This document shows, piece by piece, positions 43,351 through 52,403 of a stretch of 64,000 nucleotides of DNA. Origin of the DNA: Bifidobacterium polysaccharolyticum (GTDB lineage Bacteria > Actinomycetota > Actinomycetes > Actinomycetales > Bifidobacteriaceae); the NCBI RefSeq assembly GCF_016101585.1, contig NZ_JACFQG010000003.1:249826-313825 (forward strand), written 5' to 3'. Each line of letters begins with the position of its first letter. The stretch's first letter is position 1. The translations under genes were made by a program, and so were the position numbers. Under the pieces are notes generated by a model. That model did no database searches, was not told the origin of the DNA, and was given only the letters and a program-made list of their open reading frames with translations.

Positions 43351-43370
43351 ATATGTGAGCGTTAACATAT
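43351..43370. promoter_or_regulatory. LacI-type operator upstream of araB
   Basis: ATATGTGAGCGTTAACATAT has arms matching at 8 of 10 positions, with the core TGTGAGCGTTAACA typical of CcpA/AraQ-like LacI sites. It lies at the expected transcription start, three bases from the preceding palindrome. Confidence 0.75.
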
Positions 43371-43387
43371 CAGGCAAAGGAGCGGAC

Positions 43388-45001
43388 ATGGTTCTTGGCG
43401 AACAAGGCGTCATCGTTAGTGAATTACAGGAGGGCGCGACAAGTCTGGGCATCGAATTCGGCTCCACCCGCATCAAGGCTGTGCTGATCGACCATGACTA
43501 CCGGACGCTGGCCACCGGGGACGTCGAGTGGGAGAACCGGCTGGAGGACGGCCTCTGGACCTATTCCATGGACCAGATCCATCAGGGTCTGCAGGCGGCC
43601 TATGCAGCCATGGCCGAGGACGTCCGCCGCCAGTACGGGGTGACGCTGACCAAGATAGGCGCCATGGGGATTTCAGCCATGATGCACGGCTACCTGGCCT
43701 TCGACAAGGATGGTCGGCTGCTGGTGCCCTTCCGCACCTGGCGCAACACCAACACCCGCCAGGCCCATGAGGAGCTTTCGCAGGCCTTCAAGATCAACAT
43801 CCCTGAGCGCTGGTCCATTGCCCACCTCTACCAGGCCATTTTGAACGGCGAAGAGCATGTGCCCAAGGTGGCCTACATCACCACCCTGGCCGGCTACATG
43901 CACTGGAGGCTCTCCGGCCGCAAGGTCATCGGCATTGGCGATGCCTCGGGCATGTTCCCCATCGACTCCTCCCGCAAGGAGTTCGACCAGGGCCTGCTGG
44001 ACATCTTTTCCCGACTGCCCCAGGTCCAGGCCCAGCCCTGGGACATCCATGACCTGCTGCCTGAGCCATTGACCGCCGGCAGCGATGCCGGCGCGCTGAC
44101 CGCAGAAGGCGCCGCCCTGCTCGATCCCAGCGGTCAGCTGCAGCCCGGCGTGCCTATGGCCCCGCCCGAGGGCGACGCGGGAACCGGCATGGTGGCGACC
44201 AACGCGGTTCGTCCCCGCACCGGCAACGTGTCTGCGGGCACGTCCATCTTCGCCATGGTGGTTCTGGAACATCCCCTGCGTGATTTCCATCCAGAGGTGG
44301 ATCCGGTCACCACACCGGCTGGGGATCCAGCCGGCATGAGCCATGCCAACAACTTCACCTCGGACCTGAACGCCTGGGTGGGGCTGTTCGGGGAATTCGC
44401 CAAGGCCGCCGGTCTGGATCTCAAGGGGGATGCGCTCTACGCCACCCTGTTCAACCAGGCCCTTCTGGGAGACAAGGATGCCGGCGGGCTGATCAACTAC
44501 TGCTTCTATTCCGGGGAGTTCCTGGCTGGTCTGGAGGAGGGCCGGCCCGTCTTTGCCCGCGGCCCCGAGGGACGGATGACCCTGGCCAACTTCATGCGTG
44601 CCCAGCTCTTCTCGGCCTTCTCGCCGGTCACCATCGGCATGGATGTGATGACCCGCCAGGAGCATGTCCAGGTGGACACCATGGTCGGGCACGGCGGCAT
44701 CTTCGCCACCCCCAAGGTGGCCCAGCGGATCCTGGCCGCCGCCTTCAACGCCCCCATCAAGGTCATGTCCACCGCTGTGGAGGGGGGCGCCTGGGGCATG
44801 GCCGTTCTGGCCGACTACCTGGGTCATGCCGACCAGACCCTGGCCGACTACCTGGATGCCAATGTCTTTGCAGGAGTCCAGTCCACAACAGAGCAGCCGG
44901 ACCCGGCTGATGTGAAGGGCTTCAGAGCCTTCTTCGACCGCTTCACCAAGGGCCTGCCCATCGAGCAGGCGGCCGTGAAGACCATCCCCCTGCAGGGATG
45001 A
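43388..45001 (+). CDS. araB: Ribulokinase, FGGY family
   Basis: Phosphorylates L-ribulose, the second step of L-arabinose breakdown. The 537-residue FGGY-type sugar kinase has SLGIEFGSTRIKAVLID (phosphate loop), GAMGISAMMHGYLAFD and the C-terminal GGIFATPKVAQRILAAAFNAPI. FGGY subfamilies are hard to tell apart, but the position in front of araD and araA fixes the role. ATG 43388 follows AAAGGAG. Confidence 0.92.
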   Translation: MVLGEQGVIVSELQEGATSLGIEFGSTRIKAVLIDHDYRTLATGDVEWENRLEDGLWTYSMDQIHQGLQAAYAAMAEDVRRQYGVTLTKIGAMGISAMMHGYLAFDKDGRLLVPFRTWRNTNTRQAHEELSQAFKINIPERWSIAHLYQAILNGEEHVPKVAYITTLAGYMHWRLSGRKVIGIGDASGMFPIDSSRKEFDQGLLDIFSRLPQVQAQPWDIHDLLPEPLTAGSDAGALTAEGAALLDPSGQLQPGVPMAPPEGDAGTGMVATNAVRPRTGNVSAGTSIFAMVVLEHPLRDFHPEVDPVTTPAGDPAGMSHANNFTSDLNAWVGLFGEFAKAAGLDLKGDALYATLFNQALLGDKDAGGLINYCFYSGEFLAGLEEGRPVFARGPEGRMTLANFMRAQLFSAFSPVTIGMDVMTRQEHVQVDTMVGHGGIFATPKVAQRILAAAFNAPIKVMSTAVEGGAWGMAVLADYLGHADQTLADYLDANVFAGVQSTTEQPDPADVKGFRAFFDRFTKGLPIEQAAVKTIPLQG

Positions 45002-45065
45002 GGCCGGGAGCTGAAAACGTCAAGCGGCCGGATCAGCGTGATCGGGCCGGGAAAAGGAGTTGCTG

Positions 45066-45758
45066 ATGGTGTCCTTGGCTGATTATTCGCCCGAGGTGCG
45101 CGACGAGGTGAAACTGGTGCGCGAGCAGGTGGCCACCCTGCATGCGCAGCTGACCAGGTGGAATCTGGTGGTCTGGACGGCGGGCAACGTCTCGCAGCGG
45201 CTGCGCTCTGCCGATTTGATGGTCATCAAACCCTCGGGGGTGCGCTATGAGCACCTGACCCCGGGCTCCATGGTGGTCACCGATCTGGATGGCAATGTGG
45301 TTGATGGCGCTGAGGCCCCCTCCTCGGACACGCTATCCCACGCTTATATCTACCGACATATGCCCGAGGTCTATGGCGTGGTCCACACCCATTCCACCTA
45401 TGCCACCGCCTGGGCGGCCACCGGCAGGGACATTCCCTGCGTGCTGACCATGATGGGTGACGAGTTCGGCGGTCCCGTGCCGGTCGGTCCCTTTGAGCTG
45501 ATCGGCTCCGAGGCCATCGGCAAGGGCGTGGTCGACACCCTCAAGGATCATCCGGGCTGCCCGGCTGTGCTCATGCGCAACCATGGGCCCTTCACCGTGG
45601 GAGCCGATGCCGAGGCTGCTGTCAAGGCGGCGGCCATGACCGAAGAGGTGGCCCACACGGTCTGGGCGGCTGAGCAGATCGGCACGCCCAAGCCCATCGA
45701 TCCGGCCGACATAGCCAAGCTCAACGACCGGTACCAGCACGTCTACGGCCAGCACTGA
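45066..45758 (+). CDS. araD: L-ribulose-5-phosphate 4-epimerase
   Basis: Converts L-ribulose 5-phosphate to D-xylulose 5-phosphate, which enters the phosphoketolase pathway. The 230-residue class II aldolase-like zinc enzyme has [20 protein letters not shown] and the metal-binding [17 protein letters not shown] 45066 is about 7 bases after AAAAGGAG; TTG 45060 and CTG 45063 are less likely. Lies between araB and araA. Confidence 0.96.
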   Translation: MVSLADYSPEVRDEVKLVREQVATLHAQLTRWNLVVWTAGNVSQRLRSADLMVIKPSGVRYEHLTPGSMVVTDLDGNVVDGAEAPSSDTLSHAYIYRHMPEVYGVVHTHSTYATAWAATGRDIPCVLTMMGDEFGGPVPVGPFELIGSEAIGKGVVDTLKDHPGCPAVLMRNHGPFTVGADAEAAVKAAAMTEEVAHTVWAAEQIGTPKPIDPADIAKLNDRYQHVYGQH

Positions 45759-45786
45759 GCCGGAAAACACAAGCAAAGGAGCAAGT

Positions 45787-47301
45787 ATGAGCATGAAAAA
45801 TCCCTTCGAGGGCAAGGAGCTTTGGTTCGCCGTTGGTTCGCAGGACCTCTATGGTGAGGAGACCCTGCGTCAAGTGGGCGTCCAGGCGGCGGACATCGCC
45901 AAGTCCCTCAACGACTCTGGGCGGATCCCGGTCAAGCTGGTTCTGAAGCCCACTCTGAAGGACTCGGATTCCATCCTGAACTTCATGGTCGATGCCTCGT
46001 CGAACCCGGCCTGCATCGGCGTGGTGGCCTGGATGCACACCTTCAGCCCGGCCAAGATGTGGATCAGAGGTCTGGAGAAGCTGCGCAAGCCGCTCCTGCA
46101 GCTGAACACCCAGCATCATGTGGAGATCCCCTGGGACACCATTGATATGGACTTCATGAATCTGAACCAATCGGCCCACGGCGACCGTGAGTTCGGCTAC
46201 ATTCTGACCAGGCTGGGAATCCCGCGCAAGATTGTGGTCGGCCACTACACCGATCCCGAGGTTGCCGACAAGATCGGCGTCTGGGCTCGCGCCTGCGCCG
46301 GCTGGGACGCCGCCAACAACATGAAGGTCTGCCGCTGGGGCGACAACATGCGTGACGTCGCCGTCACTGAGGGCGACAAGACCGAGGCCGAGCGGGTCTT
46401 CGGCGTCTCCGTCAACACCTGGCCGGTCAACGAGCTGGTGGACCATGTCAACGCCGTCACCGACGACCAGGTCAAGGATCTGATCGAGGACTACAAGCGC
46501 AGCTATGATGTGGCTCCCGAACTCCTGGACTCCCGGTACGACTCCCTGGTGGTGGCCGCCCGCGAAGAGCTCGGCATGCGTGCCATGATGGAAGAGGTGG
46601 GTGCCACCGCTGCCGTGGACAACTTCCAGGATCTGGGAGGCCTGCGTCAGCTTCCCGGCGTGGGGGCCCAGCGGCTGATGGCCGACGGGTACGGATTCTC
46701 GGCAGAGGGCGACTGGAAGACCTCGGTTCTGATCCGGATCGGCAACGTCATGGGCTACGGGCTCAAGGGTGGCTGCTCGCTCATGGAGGACTACTCATAC
46801 AACTTCGTGCCCGGCCATGAGGAGATCATGGGCGCCCACATGCTGGAGGTCTCGCCCACGCTGTTGACCGAGGGACGGCCCCGCCTGGAGATCCATCCCC
46901 TGTCTATCGGCGACAGGGAGGATCCCGTGCGCCTGGTCTTCACGGCTACGCCTTGCACCGATGCTGTGGTCGTCTCCCTGGCGGATGTGCGCGAACGCTT
47001 CCGCCTGGTCATGAATGTGGTGGATGTGGTCGAGCCCGGCGGGTCCCTGGCCAAGCTGCCTGTGGCACGTGCGCTCTGGAAGCCCCGGCCCTCGCTCAAG
47101 GTCTCGGCTGAGTGCTGGCTGCGTGCCGGCGCAGCCCACCATACCTGCATGACCACCACCGTGGGCCGTGAGGCCTGGGAGGACTTCGCGCGCATGGCTG
47201 GTGTGGAACTCGCCATCATCGACGAGAACACTGAACCTCGGCGTTTCGAGGCCGACCTGCGTGCAGCCGAGCTCTACCATCGGTTGGATAACCGGCACTG
47301 A
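45787..47301 (+). CDS. araA: L-arabinose isomerase
   Basis: Isomerises L-arabinose to L-ribulose, the first step of the pathway, with a Mn/Mg ion. The 504-residue protein has [24 protein letters not shown] at the N-terminus and conserved metal-ligand segments around [11 protein letters not shown] and [14 protein letters not shown]. Third gene of araBDA; ends 25 bases before a strong terminator. Confidence 0.97.
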   Translation: MSMKNPFEGKELWFAVGSQDLYGEETLRQVGVQAADIAKSLNDSGRIPVKLVLKPTLKDSDSILNFMVDASSNPACIGVVAWMHTFSPAKMWIRGLEKLRKPLLQLNTQHHVEIPWDTIDMDFMNLNQSAHGDREFGYILTRLGIPRKIVVGHYTDPEVADKIGVWARACAGWDAANNMKVCRWGDNMRDVAVTEGDKTEAERVFGVSVNTWPVNELVDHVNAVTDDQVKDLIEDYKRSYDVAPELLDSRYDSLVVAAREELGMRAMMEEVGATAAVDNFQDLGGLRQLPGVGAQRLMADGYGFSAEGDWKTSVLIRIGNVMGYGLKGGCSLMEDYSYNFVPGHEEIMGAHMLEVSPTLLTEGRPRLEIHPLSIGDREDPVRLVFTATPCTDAVVVSLADVRERFRLVMNVVDVVEPGGSLAKLPVARALWKPRPSLKVSAECWLRAGAAHHTCMTTTVGREAWEDFARMAGVELAIIDENTEPRRFEADLRAAELYHRLDNRH

Positions 47302-47323
47302 GCGCCTGTTCCAGGAAGATAGC

Positions 47324-47358
47324 AAGGCCCCGCCACTGCACATGTGGCGGGGCCTTTA
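47324..47358 (+). terminator. Terminator of araBDA
   Basis: A perfect stem AAGGCCCCGCCAC pairs with GTGGCGGGGCCTT around a short loop (TGCACAT), followed by TACATATT. It closes the arabinose operon and insulates the pilus genes. Confidence 0.88.
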
Positions 47359-47497
47359 CATATTCGGCTTGTCGGTTTGCGTTGTCACAATTTTGTCGGT
47401 ACAGTGATGATTAGGCAATGGGAACAGTGGCATGTCCCAAAGTTGACATAAAGCCCACCCCCCTGAGTCGGGGAAGTGATCGGTTGGGGAGGCGAAG

Positions 47498-47575
47498 ATG
47501 TGCCTGGCCATCCTGTGCCTATTAATACAGAAGGGAAAGCGTGCATGCACATGCAACGAGATAATGAAGGGATAA
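47498..47575 (+). CDS. Possible short Cys-rich leader ORF overlapping the pilin start
   Basis: A 25-codon frame with a strong ribosome site (GGGGAGGCGAAG directly before ATG 47498) runs into the pilin gene and stops 31 bases inside it. The peptide starts MCLAILCLLIQKGK, is hydrophobic, then Cys-rich and basic. It overlaps the pilin's first ten codons in another frame. It could control pilin translation by coupling, or be chance; coding content cannot be judged at this length. Confidence 0.25.
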   Translation: MCLAILCLLIQKGKRACTCNEIMKG

Positions 47576-49569
47576 GGCTCCCTAAGCTTTTAGGCTTGGC
47601 GGTCGCCGGAGCGACGCTCCTGGCGGGCATGGTCGTTCTGCCAGCCACCCAAGCTTCAGCTGCTGACGACCAATATGGATTCAGCACAGATGATAACTTC
47701 AGACCTGGCGTTTTGGATGACAGCGTCCAGCCAACTCTGACAGTTACCAAGTACTTCTCACTGGTTGATGGGTACGCTTCAACTGGATCTGCTAATGATG
47801 CCAATAATTTTAAGGACGACAAAGATCTAGTCCCGGCTAAGGGTATTAGGTTCCGCGTCTATGAGGTTGTGCCAAAAGGCGAAAATAAGCAGATGGGCGA
47901 TATAGTTGCCTCTGACGAGGAGTCTTGGACGCAAAAACCTGACACCCCGTTATACGTCGCAGATACAGACGGACAAGGTGTCATCAACCAGTGGTACAAG
48001 GGGGATAATACCGGAGTTCCTACGACGACCAAGTTGCAGTTCCCCAAAGGTGCTGGCCACTACTTCGTTATGAAGGAAGACCAGGCGGGTTCACCTGCTT
48101 TCACTGAAGGCCCGAATAAGCTCGACATGACTAAGTATACTGTTTCAACAAACGCTTTCTTTAGCTTGCCCTACGCAACCACTGGAAGTGATGCTAACAG
48201 CACTACTGGATACATCTATAACCTCCACCTCTTCCCCAAGAACAGGCACAACACGGCTTTCGCCAAGACAGTTCAAGGAGTCACAGACTCGACGACTGGT
48301 AAGGCGAAGTCCACTCGTTATGCGAAAGCAGGAGATAAGATCTCGTACAAGCTGTCGCAGACGATTTACAATGAGCCTAATAAAGACAATCGGGGCACGC
48401 CGGATGGAAAGCTCGATACGCACGAGTTGAAGGGCGCGAATGGCGATCTTCGTATCGTCGATCGTATGTCCAGCTCATTGAGCGCCAATAACGATTTCAC
48501 TGTGAAGGTGAATTACAAAAATAATACTAAGAATAATACGCCTGGTTCAATAGACTTGACAAAGGATACGGATTATACTCTCTCCACTCCTACCGCGAAT
48601 CCAGAAAGAATCCTGAAGACCGAAGATTCCCCGAATATGTTCCCGGACAATCCAGATAACGTCAGCTACTACCAGTTTGACTTCTTTGGCGGGTCTGCAA
48701 CGAGCGGTATCATTCCTCAGCTGCAGAAAGTTCCGGCAACGGTTATGCAGCTTGATATCACCTACACTGCCACCGTTACTGGCAAGGGTGATTCGACCGG
48801 TACTGATGGTGTAGCAAACGATGCGTCTTCTGACTTTACAGAGAACACAACTTCAGACGGCAAAGCTACTGACCCGATTCATGAGCACACGAACGTCGTC
48901 AATGCGGTTCTTGTTTTTGGTTCAATTAAGAGCGAAAAGGACGGTTATGCCGCCCTTCCGGATACTCAGTATCGCCTGGTGGACGCCACTGATCAGGACA
49001 AGTACCTGGCAACTGATGGACAGTTCTATAGCGCGGGAGCTGATTTGCCAACAGGTGTCACGCTTTTTGAGGCTACGGCTAATAAGAAAGGTCTGGTAGT
49101 CTTTGCCGGTCTGCCTATCTTTGGTTCTGATACAACTACGCAGAACAAGGCTGCTACCGACACCGTCAAGGAAGGCATCAATTGGCGGGTAGTTGAGACT
49201 AAGACTCCTAAAGATTGGCGCAGTCCTGGTTTCCCGTTCAAGCAGGTTTCTTATGATAATCACAAAAATGAGACAGTAGACGATATTGTACAGAAGTATG
49301 GTCCTCACGCCACGATTGAACCTGACTATTCTCAGTTGAGCTTTGGAAACTTTGATGCACCAGCTTCAAAGGTCACTCAGAAGATTCAGTTCAACAATTC
49401 TGACATTCAAAAGTACCTGATGCATTATGCAACGGATTCTTCTGATTCGCCTCTGGCACTGCCTCTGACTGGTGGTCGCGGCATCCTGCTTCTGCTGGTT
49501 GTTGGCGCCCTGCTCATGGGTGGGGCTCTGTACGCTCGTAGTCGGCGCAACAACGCCGCCCGGGCCTGA
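47545..49569 (+). CDS. Major pilin, SpaH/EbpB family, LPLTG-anchored
   Basis: The shaft subunit of a sortase-assembled pilus, 674 residues. Signal peptide to about residue 38 (VVLPATQASAADD); pilin motif YNLHLFPKN with Lys232 as the likely acceptor of the inter-subunit bond; E-box WRVVETKTPKDW with Glu551, needed for internal isopeptide bonds; sorting signal LPLTG at 639-643 with hydrophobic tail and RSRR. Two or three Cna-type isopeptide domains are likely between. ATG 47545 (or 47551) follows AAGGGAAAG. The gene is clearly less GC-rich than the adjacent arabinose genes. Confidence 0.93.
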   Translation: MHMQRDNEGIRLPKLLGLAVAGATLLAGMVVLPATQASAADDQYGFSTDDNFRPGVLDDSVQPTLTVTKYFSLVDGYASTGSANDANNFKDDKDLVPAKGIRFRVYEVVPKGENKQMGDIVASDEESWTQKPDTPLYVADTDGQGVINQWYKGDNTGVPTTTKLQFPKGAGHYFVMKEDQAGSPAFTEGPNKLDMTKYTVSTNAFFSLPYATTGSDANSTTGYIYNLHLFPKNRHNTAFAKTVQGVTDSTTGKAKSTRYAKAGDKISYKLSQTIYNEPNKDNRGTPDGKLDTHELKGANGDLRIVDRMSSSLSANNDFTVKVNYKNNTKNNTPGSIDLTKDTDYTLSTPTANPERILKTEDSPNMFPDNPDNVSYYQFDFFGGSATSGIIPQLQKVPATVMQLDITYTATVTGKGDSTGTDGVANDASSDFTENTTSDGKATDPIHEHTNVVNAVLVFGSIKSEKDGYAALPDTQYRLVDATDQDKYLATDGQFYSAGADLPTGVTLFEATANKKGLVVFAGLPIFGSDTTTQNKAATDTVKEGINWRVVETKTPKDWRSPGFPFKQVSYDNHKNETVDDIVQKYGPHATIEPDYSQLSFGNFDAPASKVTQKIQFNNSDIQKYLMHYATDSSDSPLALPLTGGRGILLLLVVGALLMGGALYARSRRNNAARA

Positions 49570-49606
49570 TGATGCGGTCACATTAGAAGTTATGTGAGGT
49601 GACCTG

Positions 49607-49644
49607 ATGGCGGACGGTTCCTCCGAGAATCGTCCGCCATTTTC
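49607..49644 (+). terminator. Terminator/attenuator between the two pilin genes
   Basis: ATGGCGGACG (49607-49616) pairs exactly with 49631-49640 around a 14-base loop and is followed by TTTC. It lies between the major and minor pilin genes, so it should lower or end transcription into the minor pilin. Confidence 0.82.
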
Positions 49645-49761
49645 ATACGGACCGTCGGATTCTAGATGGTTCGTACATGTCGGGGCCGTTGGTCAGGTTT
49701 TTTAGGCCAGCGGATCTGACGCAACCACGTCGTCGAAAGGCGGCCTTGGAAGGGAAGGTTT

Positions 49762-50631
49762 ATGAAGGGAATTGCCTTGCCGAAATGCCTCACCCGCCGG
49801 GTCCTGCCCTGTCTGATTGTGGTCTTGGCCTGTTTAGGTCTGACTGCTTTCGATATGACGCCGGCGGCAGAGGCGGCGACGGTCAACCCGACACTGACGG
49901 TGCAACTCAAGAGAGGACATTCGGGTCAAGGCGGTCAGAACGACATCCTGCCGAGTGCTCCTGTATCGGCTGGAGCAGGGTATGTCTTTCGCGCCCTTAG
50001 GCTGGATGCCAGTACTCTGAAAAGCCGGGTGCAGGCACTTGACCATAACCCTGGGGCTGATAAGGCTCAAGCGGCTATCAGTAGCGAGGTGGCAGCCAAC
50101 CCAGATGCTTTCAAGGATAAGAAACAACCAGCCGAATACTACGGTGTTTCTGATCAAGACGGCACCATCACCAACGCATCAGAAGCAAAATCTCAGGGAG
50201 TCTGGCTCACTGGAGCCCATCTTGATCTAGAAGCGTCCACACTGACAGGAGGAAGCCCAGCTGTTTTTGACGGGGACTACTTCAATGCCTCATATTGGCT
50301 GGTTACTTTAGTAGCGCCACCAAAGAGCGAAAAAGTGAAGGTAGATCCTGTAGTTGTGCAGTTGCCGCTCTACCGGGAGCAAGGTGAAGTCCATCCGCTT
50401 TACGAGGTAACCATTAGTCCTAAGCTCGTTGACGTGCCTCAGAATGCGTTTCCGAATGGAGATCAAAGTGGGAATGGAGCCAAGACTGTTCCTGTCGTAA
50501 GATCAGGTCCACGAAAGCTGGCCGCTACTGGCGTATCTATGGTAGCGCCTGGTATTCTGCTCCTGGTTTTGGCCGCGATGGGCCTTTACTTGGCAGTCGT
50601 CGCGCGCTCCTGGAACAAGGATCAGCGCTAG
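49762..50631 (+). CDS. Minor pilin with non-canonical LAATG sorting signal
   Basis: A 289-residue secreted protein encoded between the major pilin and the sortase. N-terminal signal peptide (KCLTRRVLPCLIVVLACLGLTA to AEAAT, mature from about residue 36), then a mixed beta domain without recognised family. The C-terminus has LAATG at residues 253-257, a hydrophobic helix and a basic tail RSWNKDQR, that is a sorting signal in which Pro and Leu of LPLTG are replaced. By position it is a base or tip subunit. The codon use is less GC-rich than in neighbouring core genes. Confidence 0.85.
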   Translation: MKGIALPKCLTRRVLPCLIVVLACLGLTAFDMTPAAEAATVNPTLTVQLKRGHSGQGGQNDILPSAPVSAGAGYVFRALRLDASTLKSRVQALDHNPGADKAQAAISSEVAANPDAFKDKKQPAEYYGVSDQDGTITNASEAKSQGVWLTGAHLDLEASTLTGGSPAVFDGDYFNASYWLVTLVAPPKSEKVKVDPVVVQLPLYREQGEVHPLYEVTISPKLVDVPQNAFPNGDQSGNGAKTVPVVRSGPRKLAATGVSMVAPGILLLVLAAMGLYLAVVARSWNKDQR

Positions 50632-50697
50632 GTATTCTCACAGACATGTCGGTTTGATGTCATCACAGGATATCAGCGGCATCTGTGAGGGTGTATA

Positions 50698-50736
50698 AAA
50701 GACCGGCAGCATCATACAGGTGCCGCCGGTCTTTGT
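50698..50736 (+). terminator. Terminator between minor pilin and sortase genes
   Basis: AAAGACCGGC (50698-50707) pairs with GCCGGTCTTT (50725-50734) around a 17-base loop that can pair further, followed by GTATG. The A-run before and T-run after make it usable in either direction. Confidence 0.85.
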
Positions 50737-50800
50737 ATGTCAAAAGCTATATATAGCTATTAACCGGAATATGCGAAATGCAGCATGAGGAAGGCTGTAG

Positions 50801-52276
50801 ATGGATCATAATATTGACTCGGTTACTATGAGCCCAGCTCATGCCCCCGGCAACAGTGATGTTGCTTATGTGTCCATTCCTGCTGATCAAGCGGATATGC
50901 CGCCTACCTTTGCTCCTAGTTCTGAACTGCCGCCTTCCTATCCGCCCTTGAAAGCTCCCAAGGATCGCGGTGCTTCAGACCCGAATGGTTCAGATGCAAT
51001 AGCAGATCCGGTGCTCGTTTCGGGCCAAGCTAAATCATTGGCCCCGATAATCGTCGTTTCAGGAAATAATCGCAAAGCAGTAGATGAGCAAGTCAATGCT
51101 GGGCAGATTGCCGTAACAGCATCCAAACAGGCCAAGAAGGATCGAAGGACAGCCAAGTCCGGCCGAGGATTCGGGCTCCTGGAGACTTTGGCCTTTCTGA
51201 TTGGTCTGGGAATCTTCCTCTACCCGCTGTTGGCCGCCTATGTGAACTACTCCGAGGATGCCACTGCGGTGGATAACTACGATCAGATCGTGGATGCCCT
51301 CTCGCCAGCACAGCGCAGAGCCATGTGGCGCGATGCCAAGAAGTATGACGAGGAGTTGGGCAAGCCCACGCTGAGGGACCCCTTCAAGTACAAGGAAGTC
51401 AAGGAGCCACTGGGTCGTTACTACAAAACCCTCAATGTAGACGGCAAGGGCATGATGGCCTATGTGGAGATTCCCAAGATCAACGTCAAGCTGCCTGTGC
51501 GGCACGGCACCAGCGACCAGGTGCTTAAGGACGGCACAGGGCACATTGCTACAACCCATGTGCCTACCGACAACCGAACCATCCACTCCGTCATCACCGG
51601 GCACACGGGCGAAGTCGGCTACATGCTTTTCGATAACCTGACCCAGTTGCGCAAGGGAGACGTCTTCCAGATACGAGTGCTCAAACGGCATTTGAGCTAT
51701 AAGGTAGACCAGATAAAAGTCATTTCGCCTACCGATGTCAGCGCACTGCAGCCAGTCCAGAATTCCAACTATGTGACCCTTCTGACCTGCTACCCCTATG
51801 GCGTCAACTCGCATCGTCTGATTGTGCGAGGGCACTATATCGGCGATGACGTGCCTCCTACCCAACCTGAGGGTGCGCCCATTTACATGGTCTGGGTGTT
51901 CCTGGCTCTGTTTGCAGCCTGCCTGGTGGGCTGGTACCTGCTCTCACGCAGCCGGCGCAACTGCCGTCACGACCTGGAGCAGATGGAACATCTGGAATCT
52001 CGGGCGGCAGGACCTGGGACCATGGGCGAGCCGCTGGCCACAATCATGGTCAGCCATGAGCAGGAGACCCGATCCGAAGCCACCCGCCGTCGCCGGTTGA
52101 TTAAAACACGGCGAATCTGCAGCGTTCTCATGTGGTTGCTGGCTGTGCTCGGCCTCTTCTTCGCCTGGGGTTCGGTCGGGATGATGATGAGAATCGGCTT
52201 CCTGCCCGTATTCGACCTTGGCTACCACTGGTTCGATACCCATCTGATCTACTTCTTCGGTATCACCAAATTCTAG
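50801..52276 (+). CDS. Class C pilus-assembly sortase
   Basis: Joins pilin subunits by isopeptide bonds. The 491-residue protein has catalytic His268 (VITGHTGEVG), Cys330 (TLLTCYPYG) and Arg339 (VNSHRLIVRG). Unusual are the roughly 125-residue polar, Pro/Asp-rich cytoplasmic extension before the first membrane helix (about 126-146) and the C-terminal extension with further membrane helices (around 366-384 and 445-467). The long N-terminal region has no domain I recognise. A terminator precedes it, so it must have its own promoter; the palindrome AGCTATATATAGCT at 50745-50758 may mark it. ATG 50801 has AGGAAGG upstream. Confidence 0.92.
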   Translation: MDHNIDSVTMSPAHAPGNSDVAYVSIPADQADMPPTFAPSSELPPSYPPLKAPKDRGASDPNGSDAIADPVLVSGQAKSLAPIIVVSGNNRKAVDEQVNAGQIAVTASKQAKKDRRTAKSGRGFGLLETLAFLIGLGIFLYPLLAAYVNYSEDATAVDNYDQIVDALSPAQRRAMWRDAKKYDEELGKPTLRDPFKYKEVKEPLGRYYKTLNVDGKGMMAYVEIPKINVKLPVRHGTSDQVLKDGTGHIATTHVPTDNRTIHSVITGHTGEVGYMLFDNLTQLRKGDVFQIRVLKRHLSYKVDQIKVISPTDVSALQPVQNSNYVTLLTCYPYGVNSHRLIVRGHYIGDDVPPTQPEGAPIYMVWVFLALFAACLVGWYLLSRSRRNCRHDLEQMEHLESRAAGPGTMGEPLATIMVSHEQETRSEATRRRRLIKTRRICSVLMWLLAVLGLFFAWGSVGMMMRIGFLPVFDLGYHWFDTHLIYFFGITKF

Positions 52277-52403
52277 GCCTGTGCATGTGCGGACAGGTTT
52301 GACCACAGGGTCTGTTCTGTTGTAACCGGACTTTTGCCCGGCTCTAGAATGGAGCGAGCATGGCCCGGCAGACTGCTGGGCCGCGTCTGGGAAGGTTTGG
52401 ACC

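Noticed and set aside
47458-47463. Phase-variation homopolymer near the pilin start (six C), and a similar six-G run at 33616-33621 before the LPLTG gene
   Set aside because: Six bases is too short for frequent slippage, and neither tract lies in a position that would obviously change a frame or promoter spacing.
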